This document shows positions 46,208-55,321 of a stretch of DNA of 64,000 nt, in pieces; within the stretch, counting starts at the first letter, position 1; every line of letters starts with the position of its first letter. Made by a program: the position numbers and the translations under genes. The DNA comes from AEGEAN-183 sp045563675 (lineage in GTDB: Bacteria; Pseudomonadota; Gammaproteobacteria; Magnimaribacterales; Magnimaribacteraceae). The notes below the pieces were generated by a model that saw nothing but the letters and a program-made list of their open reading frames with translations, was not told the origin of the DNA and ran no database searches. The stretch covers positions 372,001 to 436,000 of the forward strand of contig JBJLIX010000002.1 in NCBI GenBank assembly GCA_045563675.1. The letters run 5' to 3'.

Positions 46208-47182
46208 ACCATCTTCTGAAGAATAAAAAGCTGGAGTAATTCGATCACCTTGATCTGAATACCTTTTTTTAATTTCTTCAGCTGCTTCTTCAGGTGACTC
46301 TTTGACTACTGCCACTGTATTTAATAAGTCATCATCAATAAGTTCAGCCATTTCTTTCCATTTACCCTCTTTAGACAATCCATTTAATTCTCCCTGAAGG
46401 TCGCCATAGCCGTGTGCATCTAGAACTCCTTTGTATGCTGGGGTAGAACCATAAAAAGCAATTTGTGCCTTACAAGCATTTATCGCTTGATTAAAGGACT
46501 CTTCATTTAAACCTGTAGCGGTCATAATGCTTATAGAAAAATCAAAGTCTGAACGAGTCTTCCCCACTGATGATAGTCCCTCTTCTACTATTGGAAGAGT
46601 TGTTTCATTCATATATTTAGGGGTGTGAAAGGGATGAACCAGCAAACCATCAGCGCTCTCAGCAACTGATTTTGTCATTAAAGGTCCTACAGCTGCTACG
46701 TATATTTTTGGCATACCGAAAGGATTTGGTCCGGGGTTGAAGAAAGGAGTCATTAGAGTATGAGTGTAAAAGTCTCCTCTAAATTTCAATTGGGTTTCAT
46801 TTTGCCATGAATCCCATATAGCTCTTATAGCTTGAATTAATTCTTTCATTCTTGAGGCTGGGTGTGACCAAGGCATTGAAAATCTTTTTGTAATATGTGG
46901 TTTTATTTGAGAGCCTAATCCAAGAATAAACCTTCCTTTAGAAAGCTTTTGTAAATCATAACCAAGATTAGCAAGTATCATTGGATTTCTTGCAAATGCA
47001 ACGGCTATAGCTGTAACCAGTTCTATTTTTTCAGTTTCTATTGCTGCTGTAACTAATGGCAAGAAAGGATCATGGGATGTTTCTGCTGTGAAAGCTCCAT
47101 CATATCCAGCTTCTTCAAGTGCTTTGGTAGCTTTTCCTGATTTTTCAGGGTTATTAGTTGATATTCCTGCATCTATTTTCAT
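46172..47182 (-). CDS. LLM class (luciferase-like) flavin oxidoreductase
   Basis: A 336-residue luciferase-like TIM-barrel protein, of the subgroup often named F420-dependent. The opening KIDAGISTNNPEKSGKATKALEEAGYDG, the PLVTAAIETEKIEL block and LGLGSQIKPHITKRFSMPW are typical. Whether it uses F420 or FMN cannot be told here, and no F420 synthesis gene is in the window. Substrate unknown; these enzymes often act on unusual carbonyl or sulfur compounds. Confidence 0.88.
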   Translation of the reverse strand: MKIDAGISTNNPEKSGKATKALEEAGYDGAFTAETSHDPFLPLVTAAIETEKIELVTAIAVAFARNPMILANLGYDLQKLSKGRFILGLGSQIKPHITKRFSMPWSHPASRMKELIQAIRAIWDSWQNETQLKFRGDFYTHTLMTPFFNPGPNPFGMPKIYVAAVGPLMTKSVAESADGLLVHPFHTPKYMNETTLPIVEEGLSSVGKTRSDFDFSISIMTATGLNEESFNQAINACKAQIAFYGSTPAYKGVLDAHGYGDLQGELNGLSKEGKWKEMAELIDDDLLNTVAVVKESPEEAAEEIKKRYSDQGDRITPAFYSSEDGLAARVIGALRG

Positions 47183-47265
47183 AATATGACCTTAATTATT
47201 TACGCTCTATTTTACAATACTTTTATAAAGCAAAAACCTGTTTACTCACCCTTAAAAAAATTACT

Positions 47266-48237
47266 TTAATTAAGAGGAATTAATTCGCCAGGTTTTGGGG
47301 TTTTAAAAAAGTCTTCTGGAAGGTTAAGTTTTTTTAACTCTTCAAAAATTAATTTAGGAGGTTCAAGTATATCTTCGTCAGTGAGTATGAAAGTACCCCA
47401 ATGCATTCCAAAAGACCTAAGAGCACCAAGGTCCTTAGCTATTTGAATGGATTCGGAAGGTTTGACATGATGATGGCTCATAAACCACCTTGGGTTGTAA
47501 CCTCCTATAGGTATCATTGCAAAGTCTGGGGATCCGAGTCTTTTTTTAGTTTCCTTAAAATCTGAAGAGTATCCTGTGTCGCCGGCATGATAAATAGAGT
47601 ATTCTGGAAATTGCACAAACCACCCTCCCCAAAGACTCCTATTACGATCTCTTATTCCTCTTGCTGACCAATGTTGTACAGGGGTGAAAGTGAAGATGCT
47701 ATCTTTAATCTTAATATCATCCCACCAAATAAACTCAGTGACATTATTAATTCCAGATTTTAGTAAGAGTTTTTTATCTCCTTTTGGAACTAGAAACAAA
47801 GAGTCTGGATTAAGAGAAAATAAAGTTTTTAAACTCTTAATATCAAGATGGTCATAATGATTATGGCTAACAAGAATAACATCTATTGTTGGCAACTCTT
47901 TTATTGAGATAGCAGGGGTAATAAGGCGTTTTGGTCCAGCAATAGATATTGGAGAAGCTCTTTTTGAAAAAACTGGATCAGTTAAGATAGTCAATCCACC
48001 TTTTTTTAAAAGGTAAGTTGAGTGTCCTATCCAAACAGCATAATTATTAGATTCTGATGTTAAATCTTCCCATTGATCTGATTTTTCAATTTTAATCTTT
48101 TCTGGTTGCTTTCTTGTAAACCTCCACTTTAAGAAGTCCCCAAAAGATCTCTCCAAATTTTCTTGATTTTTATTTTCAAAGGTTTCTTCTGCCATAACAA
48201 AATTCGAAATTAACAATAAACCGAGAAGGAGCTTCAT
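47266..48237 (-). CDS. MBL-fold metallo-hydrolase, NAPE-PLD-like, exported
   Basis: A 323-residue metallo-beta-lactamase-fold hydrolase. A signal peptide (about 1-16, cleaved after VMA) precedes the domain. The metal motif HNHYDH (125-130, HxHxDH), WIGHSTYLL, and later YHAGDTGYS and GMHWGTF supply the remaining ligands. This set matches the N-acyl-phosphatidylethanolamine-hydrolysing phospholipase D-like group. It could cleave a lipid head group or another phosphodiester in the periplasm. The activity is not certain. Confidence 0.85.
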   Translation of the reverse strand: MKLLLGLLLISNFVMAEETFENKNQENLERSFGDFLKWRFTRKQPEKIKIEKSDQWEDLTSESNNYAVWIGHSTYLLKKGGLTILTDPVFSKRASPISIAGPKRLITPAISIKELPTIDVILVSHNHYDHLDIKSLKTLFSLNPDSLFLVPKGDKKLLLKSGINNVTEFIWWDDIKIKDSIFTFTPVQHWSARGIRDRNRSLWGGWFVQFPEYSIYHAGDTGYSSDFKETKKRLGSPDFAMIPIGGYNPRWFMSHHHVKPSESIQIAKDLGALRSFGMHWGTFILTDEDILEPPKLIFEELKKLNLPEDFFKTPKPGELIPLN

Positions 48238-48265
48238 GTAGTTATTCCTTTAATGTAGACCACCC

Positions 48266-48298
48266 TTCTGAAATCCTTATTCTATAAGGGTTTCAGAA
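48266..48298. repeat. Strong inverted repeat next to tRNA-Glu
   Basis: Two 15-base arms, TTCTGAAATCCTTAT and ATAAGGGTTTCAGAA, pair over their whole length apart from one G-T mismatch, around a 3-base loop TCT. It lies 3 bases beyond the 3' end of tRNA-Glu and upstream of the MBL gene. It has no following T run in either direction, so it is not a classic Rho-independent terminator, though it could end or process the tRNA transcript. Confidence 0.7.
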
Positions 48299-48301
48299 AG
48301 C

Positions 48302-48379
48302 TGGCGTCCCCTAGGGGATTCGAACCCCTGTTGCCAGGATGAAAACCTGGTGTCCTAGACCAGACTAGACGAAGGGGAC
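48302..48379 (-). tRNA. tRNA-Glu (TTC)
   Basis: The reverse strand folds as a full cloverleaf. The acceptor stem is GTCCCCT with AGGGGAC, then G73 and an encoded CCA. The anticodon arm is CCAGG-TTTTCAT-CCTGG with anticodon TTC, and the T-loop is TTCGAAT. The length is 78 bases. It stands alone between the ABC exporter operon and the MBL gene. Confidence 0.97.
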
Positions 48380-48428
48380 ACTTGATTTGGTGCGGCATTG
48401 TATGAAGCATAAGCGATAAGGTCAAACC

Positions 48429-49343
48429 CTATTCAACTGATGAGTAATCGCTTTTGCTTCTAAAATAAATAGTTAAAGAGACAAAAATAGTACCCATAAC
48501 AATTCCTATCCAAAATTCATTCATAGTCAAGAGTAGTGGTATATCACTTATTTCAGCAACTTGGAGAGTTTCATAGTCTTTAGGGAAAGAATCAGATCGA
48601 GACCAAGGAAGTAATCTGTCCATTAGAGAATCATAAAATACTGATGAGGAACGAGAGACGCCCTCAACAAGCACTATAACTACGGGGGGCAAGATAGCTG
48701 CAACTACAGGTTTTCTTGAATAAGCACCAGCAAGCATAATCCATGCAATTACAGGGAAGGTCCATAAGGCTTGCATCCATAGACTTATAATAACTCTAAA
48801 CCAATCTGACCAAGGGTAAGCTTGCCAAGTCCAAGTGAAAGGCACTATGTCGGAAACTGCAAAGTAAACAGATCCTGCAGTTACCGAAACTAAATGTAAA
48901 AATAATAACGCAGGAATAACTAATAATGGTGCAACTACTAGAGCAACCATTAGCTTTGAGATAACTGTAAAAGAGTCAGAAACCGGTAAAGATCTCCAAA
49001 AAACTATACTTTTATCTTTCCTCTCATCAAAGAAAGTACTCAAACTATAGGCAAGGATTGCAAATCCTAAAGCAATTACTATAGGAAATCCTAAAACTAA
49101 AAGCCCTGCTCTCATAGCCGCTCTCTTTTGTTCAAAAGTGGCTTCATTCATTGCTTGTACAGTTTCTTGATCATCAAAAACTTCAGTAGAAAATTTAATA
49201 TTTTCGGTATTAACTTCTGTGAGTCCTAAATAAACTAAAACGACTACCAAAGACATAAAAGCTCCGATGATCCATGGTAGATAAATAAATCCCCACTTGT
49301 GCTCTTGTAGCTCCCTTCTAATCATAGCTTTAAAAGCTTTCAC
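48429..49343 (-). CDS. ABC-2 type transporter permease
   Basis: A 304-residue inner-membrane protein with about six hydrophobic segments. The first segment follows an amphipathic RRELQEHKWGFIYLP opening, and the STFFDERKDKSIVFWRSLPVS loop is typical of ABC-2 export permeases of the Bcr/Ytr type. It is coupled to the upstream ATPase gene by a 4-base ATGA overlap and forms with it and the GntR gene a regulator-ATPase-permease operon. The exported substrate is unknown. Confidence 0.85.
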   Translation of the reverse strand: MKAFKAMIRRELQEHKWGFIYLPWIIGAFMSLVVVLVYLGLTEVNTENIKFSTEVFDDQETVQAMNEATFEQKRAAMRAGLLVLGFPIVIALGFAILAYSLSTFFDERKDKSIVFWRSLPVSDSFTVISKLMVALVVAPLLVIPALLFLHLVSVTAGSVYFAVSDIVPFTWTWQAYPWSDWFRVIISLWMQALWTFPVIAWIMLAGAYSRKPVVAAILPPVVIVLVEGVSRSSSVFYDSLMDRLLPWSRSDSFPKDYETLQVAEISDIPLLLTMNEFWIGIVMGTIFVSLTIYFRSKSDYSSVE

Positions 49344-50218
49344 TTGGCCTCTCCTTCTTTATTCTTTTTCATCACGGCTAGAAAAAGATCTGCTATAGCA
49401 GGAGGATGCACTTCACCGAAATCTCTCAATTTATTTAATTCTACATTTTCATATAAATAAACAGGCCTTCCTAACTCTGTCCTGATATAAATTGGGTTTA
49501 AGGCCTTTGCTTTTTCAAGATTTTCAGCTTTTGGTCTCAATTCTAAGAATCTTTGATTTAAGTCATCAATAGATCCGCTCATCACCTCTCTGCCCTTATC
49601 CATAAAAACTACATCAGAAAGGACACCTTCGATCTCTTCCACTTGGTGAGTACTAATGATAATAGTTTTATTTCCATCGAAGTAATCTTCAATGAGCTGA
49701 GAATAAAACTCCTTTCGATAAGATAAATCTAGCCCCAAAGTAGGTTCATCAAGCACTAATAGTTCAGCGTCAATGGCCATGATTATTGAAAGATGCAGTT
49801 GGACAACCATTCCCCTGGACAAAGCTCTTATTCGAGTATTGGTTTTTATATTAGTGTTTGAAAGAATCTTTTTAGCTTTACTCACATCAAACTGAGGATG
49901 AACCCCAGCAACATAATCAAGTACCTGACCTACTTCCATCCACCTAGGCATAACTGCTACATCTGTTATAGAACAAACTTTATTTAATAATTCATGTCTT
50001 TTTTTACTTGGTTCTAGTCCAAGGACTTCTAATTCACCGTTTACGTCTACAAGTCCTAAAACGGCTTGTAAAAAAGTTGATTTACCTGCCCCATTAGGTC
50101 CTATAAGGCCCATTATTTGACCGGAATGTACATCTAGATTGAAGTTAGACAATGCTGAACTGCCTCCATACTCCTTTTCTATTTTTCTTGCTCTTATGAC
50201 AGTATTATTTTCCATCAT
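49340..50218 (-). CDS. ABC transporter ATP-binding protein
   Basis: A 292-residue ABC-2 type ATPase. Walker A is GPNGAGKST (near 40-48), the signature is ALSRGMVV, Walker B is LLVLDEP and the switch His is in IISTHQ. The LSRGM in place of LSGGQ is a feature of YtrB/EcsA-like export ATPases. The ATG at 50218 overlaps the gntR stop by one base (TGATG); a TTG one codon upstream is a less likely start. It drives export through the permease encoded downstream. Confidence 0.92.
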   Translation of the reverse strand: MMENNTVIRARKIEKEYGGSSALSNFNLDVHSGQIMGLIGPNGAGKSTFLQAVLGLVDVNGELEVLGLEPSKKRHELLNKVCSITDVAVMPRWMEVGQVLDYVAGVHPQFDVSKAKKILSNTNIKTNTRIRALSRGMVVQLHLSIIMAIDAELLVLDEPTLGLDLSYRKEFYSQLIEDYFDGNKTIIISTHQVEEIEGVLSDVVFMDKGREVMSGSIDDLNQRFLELRPKAENLEKAKALNPIYIRTELGRPVYLYENVELNKLRDFGEVHPPAIADLFLAVMKKNKEGEAK

Positions 50219-50562
50219 CAACCTTTATTAACTAACTCAACTAAATCTATATCTAATTGTTCTGCTTTCTTTAGAACAGCAGGCCAATCTCCCTTGAGGA
50301 ATTTATTCTTTTCTATTTTAAGTAGTTGTTTTTTTGCAGGCCCAGTCACAAACATTCCAAGACCCCTTCTCTTTTCAACTATTTTTAAATCTACTAACTC
50401 TTGATATGCTTTAGAGACTGTTAGGGGGTTTACACCTCCTTCAATTGCCATTTGTCTTACTGAAGGAATTGAATCTCCTTCATCTAAAACACCATCAATA
50501 ATTAAAGAAACAACATGATCTCTAACTTGTTGATAAATAGGCTGGTCACTAGTCCATTGCAT
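50218..50562 (-). CDS. GntR-family regulator, YtrA type
   Basis: A 114-residue regulator with only a winged helix-turn-helix domain and a short C-terminal helix, as in YtrA-type GntR regulators that control ABC exporters. The DNA-binding region covers QPIYQQVRDHVVSLIIDGVLDEGDSIPSVRQMA and VNPLTVSKAYQELVDLKIVEKRRGLGMFV. It heads the operon with the ATPase and permease genes and probably represses it through the palindrome just upstream. The ATG has no Shine-Dalgarno. Confidence 0.93.
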   Translation of the reverse strand: MQWTSDQPIYQQVRDHVVSLIIDGVLDEGDSIPSVRQMAIEGGVNPLTVSKAYQELVDLKIVEKRRGLGMFVTGPAKKQLLKIEKNKFLKGDWPAVLKKAEQLDIDLVELVNKG

Positions 50563-50579
50563 TTGAATATTTTTTATAC

Positions 50580-50605
50580 AAGTGTATTAGTAAAGTAATA
50601 CACTT
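50580..50605. promoter_or_regulatory. Perfect palindrome, probable GntR operator
   Basis: Two perfect 10-base arms, AAGTGTATTA and TAATACACTT, flank a 6-base spacer. The site is 17 bases upstream of the gntR start. The GTGTA...TACAC core is the form reported for YtrA-type GntR operators. On the minus strand TATAAA overlaps 50573-50578 and could be the -10 box, in which case the operator covers the promoter and the transcript is nearly leaderless. Confidence 0.8.
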
Positions 50606-50615
50606 ACAAGAAAAA

Positions 50616-51383
50616 CTATTCTTTTAGTTTTTTTTGAATTGCTGCAAGTACTCCCCTAAAAATGTTAACTTCCATTCGATCTAGTCTTGTTCTCTTAAAA
50701 AAGCGTCTGACCCTAGTTAATAGTTGTCTAGGATTTTCTGTTTCATAAAATTTTATTTCTTTCATTAGTTCATCAAAATGCTCTATTAGCTTTTCAACCT
50801 CTTTATTTTGAGCTAAGGGAACATCCCAAGATTGTTCCTTCAAAGGGCCTTTCACAGACAATGCACTTAATCTAATTTCATAAGCTAAAATTTGTATTGC
50901 TTGAGATATATTCAAAGAAGGATACTCATCACTAGAAGGAATATGAACATGTAGGTTACATAAACCTAACTCTTTATTCGTTAACCCTCTATCTTCTCTT
51001 CCGAAGACTACAGAAATCTTACTATCTTGTTGCTTTATAAAAGCTACTAAATCGTTGGAACATTGCTTTGGAGTGACTAAGGGCCAAGGAACTTTTCGAT
51101 TTCTTGCACTTGTTCCAATGACATAATTAGAATCTTTAACCGCTTCTTCAAGTGTTTCAAAAATAATAGCGTTTTCTAGAATATCAGATGCAGATTTAGC
51201 CCTAAAAAAAGCCTTTTCATGAGGAAAATTACTAGGAGCAACTAAAATTAAGTTATGAATTCCCATATTTTTTATTGCTCTGGCTGCTGCACCAATATTT
51301 CCTGGATGAGTTGTCCCAACAAGAACAAAATTTACAGACCGCTTTATAAGTTCAAGTATTTCTAATTTCTTGGGCATATACAT
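50616..51383 (-). CDS. trmJ: tRNA (cytidine/uridine-2'-O-)-methyltransferase
   Basis: A 255-residue SPOUT methyltransferase that methylates ribose 32 of several tRNAs. The N-terminal FVLVGTTHPGNIGAAARAIKNMG and LVAPSNFPHEKA motifs, and the knot residues VFGREDRGLTNKEL and HIPSSDEYPSLNISQAIQI are all there. The C-terminal helical extension is typical of TrmJ. It is divergent from suhB, as often seen in gammaproteobacteria, where trmJ and suhB are neighbours. Confidence 0.96.
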   Translation of the reverse strand: MYMPKKLEILELIKRSVNFVLVGTTHPGNIGAAARAIKNMGIHNLILVAPSNFPHEKAFFRAKSASDILENAIIFETLEEAVKDSNYVIGTSARNRKVPWPLVTPKQCSNDLVAFIKQQDSKISVVFGREDRGLTNKELGLCNLHVHIPSSDEYPSLNISQAIQILAYEIRLSALSVKGPLKEQSWDVPLAQNKEVEKLIEHFDELMKEIKFYETENPRQLLTRVRRFFKRTRLDRMEVNIFRGVLAAIQKKLKE

Positions 51384-51437
51384 ATTCTATCAGTCAAAAC
51401 AAAACCTTCTGATAGAATACCCAGTTTTTTAACTGAC

Positions 51438-52250
51438 ATGGAACCTAAAGTAAACATAGCTCTAGAGGCTGCAAGAAAAGGAGCCAAGGAACTTCTTAGA
51501 TACGCCGATGAAGTTGATAAAATGGATGTCATAGAAAAAGGTCCTACTGATTATGTAACAGAGCTCGATAAAAGAGTGGAAGAAATCATCATTGATTCTC
51601 TAAAAAAGACTTTCCCAAAAAATACTTACGTTTCCGAGGAATGTGGTAAAAAAGAAGGCTCTGGTAAAGATTCAGAATCAATTTGGATAATAGACCCTTT
51701 AGATGGCACAACTAATTATATTCATGGATTTCCCTATTACGCTATCTCTATATCTTTTGTAGAGAAAGGTAAAATTATTCATGCAATTACTTTAGATGTT
51801 TCTAGGCAAGATGAGTTTACAGCCAGTCTTGGGAAAGGAGCTTATCTAAATAATAGAAGAATCAGAGTTAGTAAAAGAACTGAAATTAAGGGCTCTCTTC
51901 TCAGTAACTCTTCACATAACACTGAAACAGGCTATATAAGGCATGATAATATTTCTACATTCAGAGCTCTCTATTCTCATGGACTTACAATTAGAAGAAC
52001 AGGATCTACAGCACTAGATCTAGCAAATGTAGCTGCAGGCAGACTTGATGGTTTTTGGGGAAGTGGCTTAGAGGACTGGGATATAGCAGCAGGTAGTTTA
52101 TTAGTGCAAGAAGCAGGTGGTTTGGTAAGTAATTACTTTGGAGGTATGGAACTACTAGGCGGAGGTAATATAGTTGCTTCAACCACTAAATGCTTTAAAC
52201 CAATGCTCCAAGCTATTAAACCTTTTGCTCATATTCATGAAGAAGGTTAA
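51438..52250 (+). CDS. suhB: Inositol-1-monophosphatase
   Basis: A 270-residue inositol monophosphatase family enzyme, SuhB type. The metal site is E67-E68 (SEECG), D86-PL-D89-GTTN and WDIAAGSLLVQEAGG. SuhB also binds ribosomal antitermination complexes in enterobacteria; whether that applies here cannot be seen. Its last 4 bases overlap secF on the other strand. Confidence 0.95.
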   Translation: MEPKVNIALEAARKGAKELLRYADEVDKMDVIEKGPTDYVTELDKRVEEIIIDSLKKTFPKNTYVSEECGKKEGSGKDSESIWIIDPLDGTTNYIHGFPYYAISISFVEKGKIIHAITLDVSRQDEFTASLGKGAYLNNRRIRVSKRTEIKGSLLSNSSHNTETGYIRHDNISTFRALYSHGLTIRRTGSTALDLANVAAGRLDGFWGSGLEDWDIAAGSLLVQEAGGLVSNYFGGMELLGGGNIVASTTKCFKPMLQAIKPFAHIHEEG

Positions 52251-53161
52251 GGCAAATCATTAAAATCTTCATTTTCTTTTTCTGGAATCTCTAAATGTTT
52301 TGAAGTTAATCCCATCATTAAAAGACTGCTCGAAGCTATGTAAATAGAGGAGTATGTCCCTACGATAACACCAAAAATAAGTGCTAAAGAAAAATTCTTT
52401 ATTAATTCGCCGCCAAGCAAGTATAGGGATGATAAAACTAAAAGAGTGGTCAAGGAAGTGATTAGAGTCCTACTCAACATTTGATTCAATGACTTATTGA
52501 TTACCTCTTCTGTGTTGTTATCACGATCACTTCTTAAATTTTCTCTAATACGGTCTGAAACTACAATAGTGTCATTTAGTGAATACCCAATGACAGCAAG
52601 TAGTGCAGCTAATACTGTTAAATCAAAATCTAGTTGTAAAAGAGAAAATATACCTAATACCACAATAACATCATGTATCAGAGCTAAGACGGCAGCGCCC
52701 GCAAATCTAGATTGAAACCTAAAGGCTATATATAACATCATAAGACCGAGAGCGAGAAGCATGGCTAGCCCTCCATCATCTCTTAGTTCACTACCTATTT
52801 GAGGACCAACATACTCTATCCTTCTCAAATCTATCTGACTAGAAGAATCCTTTCTTAAAGTCATTACAATATCTGAACCCAAAGTATCACTAACAGATCC
52901 AGGAAGTTTAATTAATACTTCCTTATTAGAGCCAAAGTGTGCAACTTGAGATCCCTCGAATCCTGCTTCAGTTAAGGCCTTTCTTATTTCACTTATTTGA
53001 ATCTCTTCTGGATAAGAAAGTTCAACCAGTGAACCTCCAGTGAAATCTAGACCATAATTTAATTGCTTCAGGCTCAAAGAAAGTAAGGAAATGCAAATTG
53101 CTATTAAAGAGAAACCTAAAGCAATTTTTCTCCATGACATAAATTTTATATTGAAATTCAT
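52247..53161 (-). CDS. secF: Protein translocase subunit SecF
   Basis: A 304-residue inner-membrane protein with six expected segments. The SecD/SecF opening QLNYGLDFTGGSLVELSYP and the membrane block ALLAVIGYSLNDTIVVSDRIREN are typical. It forms the SecDF proton-driven accessory complex that pulls exported proteins across the membrane. The start overlaps the secD stop by 4 bases (ATGA). Confidence 0.97.
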   Translation of the reverse strand: MNFNIKFMSWRKIALGFSLIAICISLLSLSLKQLNYGLDFTGGSLVELSYPEEIQISEIRKALTEAGFEGSQVAHFGSNKEVLIKLPGSVSDTLGSDIVMTLRKDSSSQIDLRRIEYVGPQIGSELRDDGGLAMLLALGLMMLYIAFRFQSRFAGAAVLALIHDVIVVLGIFSLLQLDFDLTVLAALLAVIGYSLNDTIVVSDRIRENLRSDRDNNTEEVINKSLNQMLSRTLITSLTTLLVLSSLYLLGGELIKNFSLALIFGVIVGTYSSIYIASSSLLMMGLTSKHLEIPEKENEDFNDLP

Positions 53162-55017
53162 ATAGATAGCTTAGTTAAATTTTGTTTGTTCCTATAAATT
53201 AGATAAATGAAAGCTCTTGTACCTATAATGGCAGTGAACATTGAAGTAATAATCCCTATACAAAGAGTAACCGAGAAGCCTTTAATAGGTCCTGTACCTA
53301 AAGAATATAGAATGATAGCAACCAAAAAAGTAGTTAAGTTGGCATCAAAAATAGTTAAAAAGGCTTTATCGTATCCTTGATCAATCGCTTGCAAAGGACT
53401 GACTCCTTGCTTTAGCTCCTCTCTAATACGGGAAAATATCAATACATTTGCATCTATAGCCATACCAACTGTAAGAACTATGCCTGCTATACCAGGTAGG
53501 GTTAATGTAGCAGACAAGATGGACATTATTGCGACTAAAATTACTATATTGGCTGCTAAAGCTAAACTAGCAGCAACTCCAAAAACCCTGTAATAGAATA
53601 TTGTAAATAGCAAAACTAATGCCATTCCTAATTCCATTGATAGCACTCCTGCATCAATATTGTCCTGACCTAAACTAGGTCCTACAGTCCTTTCTTCAAC
53701 GAATTTCATAGGAGCAGCAAGGGCTCCTGCTCTTAATAATAATGCGAGTTCAGAGGATTCTTGAGGGCTATCAAGTCCTGTAATTCGAAACTGGGTTCCC
53801 AATGCTGCTCTTATAGTAGCTAAGCTGATAATCTCCTTAATTTCATAAGTCTGCTCAAATAAAACGCGTTCTCCAGAAGGATTGGATCTATAAAAAGATT
53901 TACTTTTTTGCTCTACAAAAAGGACGCCTAGTCTTTTTCCTATATTTCCTCTAGTAGCTCTATGCATCCTAGCACCACCTTGACCATCTAAAGTAATGTT
54001 GACTTGAGGAAGACCATTTTCATCATAGCTCGCTTGAGCAGTAGCTACTTGATCTCCTCCTATAATGATTTGGTCTTGGAGTTCACTGGATCCCAGTCTT
54101 TTGTCTCTATGAGGATAAGAAGTCTTTCTTGTTCTAGGAGTATCAAATTCTGCCTCTAGATGAAACTCAAGAGTAGCAGTTTTTCCAAGAATTTTCTTCG
54201 CTTCCGCTGTGTCTTGTATACCTGGCAATTGAACGACTATTCTTTTTTTACCTTGTCTCTGTACTATAGGTTCTGAGACGCCTAATTCATTTACACGGTT
54301 ACGGAGAGTAGTTAGGTTTTGATCTATTGCATCAGCTTCTATTTTTTCTATCTCCTCTTCTTCTAGAACCAAAGAAATACTATATAAGTCTTGTTGATTT
54401 TTATACCTTAATGAAAATTGTGGATAATTTTCATCTATTAGATCAGCAACTGAATCAAAGAGATCTGCCCCCTTTATTTTTAAACTTATAGTTTGGTCTT
54501 TTTCAACAAAAAGAGACGAATATTTAATACTTTCTTCTCTTAATTTTCTTTTAATATCTTGAAGAGTCCCATTCTGCCTATTATTTAATGCGGCTTTGGT
54601 ATCTACTTCCATTAAGAAATGAACACCTCCCCTTAGATCTAGCCCAAGTTTCATGGGTTCAGCACCTAAATCGCTTAACCATTGAGGGGTTGTTTGCGCT
54701 AGATTTAAAGCTACTATTAGATCATCACCAAGAGAAGATAGAACCTCTTTTACTTTTAATTGATCTTCTGAAGAAGAAAGCCTAATAAGAGCATAATCAT
54801 CATAAAGCTCTACTTCTCTCTTTTCGATACTACCTAGATCATTAGCTAAGGCCTTAGATATTCTTTCCTTAAGATTTAAATCAGGCTGCTTAGAGCTATC
54901 ATTATATGAAATCTGTACAGCTGGATCTGGTGAATATAGATTAGGTAGAGCATAAATTGCTCCAAAACATAGAACAAATAAGACTAAGAAATATCTCCAA
55001 ATACCAAAGGGTTTCAC
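53158..55017 (-). CDS. secD: Protein translocase subunit SecD
   Basis: A 619-residue SecD, close to the E. coli length of 615. The first membrane helix is followed by a large periplasmic domain with GLDLRGGVHFLMEVDT and RNRVNELGVSEPIVQRQG. Five membrane segments come at the C terminus, including TVGMAIDANVLIFSRIREE. It works with SecF and YajC. It starts with GTG and lies 8 bases after yajC. Confidence 0.97.
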   Translation of the reverse strand: MKPFGIWRYFLVLFVLCFGAIYALPNLYSPDPAVQISYNDSSKQPDLNLKERISKALANDLGSIEKREVELYDDYALIRLSSSEDQLKVKEVLSSLGDDLIVALNLAQTTPQWLSDLGAEPMKLGLDLRGGVHFLMEVDTKAALNNRQNGTLQDIKRKLREESIKYSSLFVEKDQTISLKIKGADLFDSVADLIDENYPQFSLRYKNQQDLYSISLVLEEEEIEKIEADAIDQNLTTLRNRVNELGVSEPIVQRQGKKRIVVQLPGIQDTAEAKKILGKTATLEFHLEAEFDTPRTRKTSYPHRDKRLGSSELQDQIIIGGDQVATAQASYDENGLPQVNITLDGQGGARMHRATRGNIGKRLGVLFVEQKSKSFYRSNPSGERVLFEQTYEIKEIISLATIRAALGTQFRITGLDSPQESSELALLLRAGALAAPMKFVEERTVGPSLGQDNIDAGVLSMELGMALVLLFTIFYYRVFGVAASLALAANIVILVAIMSILSATLTLPGIAGIVLTVGMAIDANVLIFSRIREELKQGVSPLQAIDQGYDKAFLTIFDANLTTFLVAIILYSLGTGPIKGFSVTLCIGIITSMFTAIIGTRAFIYLIYRNKQNLTKLSI

Positions 55018-55025
55018 AATATTAG

Positions 55026-55319
55026 CTAAATTGAGTTTATGGTTCCTTTCGGAAGAACACTAGTGATAGAATTTCTTTGAATCTTTACCTTAGTATTATC
55101 CCCTAAGTTTAATTCAAAGAATTGATCAGTTACTTTTGTGACCCTGCCCAACAAGCCTCCTGAAGAAACAACTTCGTCTCCTACTTCGATCCCATTTACC
55201 ATTTCATCATGGGTTTTTCTTGCTTTGTTTTGGGGTCTTATCATCAAAAAATAAATTAAAACAAAGAAACCAATCAGTAAAAGGAAAGTAGGGTCAAAAA
55301 ATGTAGGTTGTTCGTTCAT
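55026..55319 (-). CDS. yajC: Preprotein translocase subunit YajC
   Basis: A 97-residue protein with one N-terminal membrane helix followed by the MIRPQNKARKTHDEMV cytoplasmic linker and the GDEVVSSGGLLGRVTKV domain that mark YajC. It is part of the SecDF-YajC complex. It lies between tgt and secD in the order found in most gammaproteobacteria. Confidence 0.97.
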   Translation of the reverse strand: MNEQPTFFDPTFLLLIGFFVLIYFLMIRPQNKARKTHDEMVNGIEVGDEVVSSGGLLGRVTKVTDQFFELNLGDNTKVKIQRNSITSVLPKGTINSI

Positions 55320-55321
55320 AT

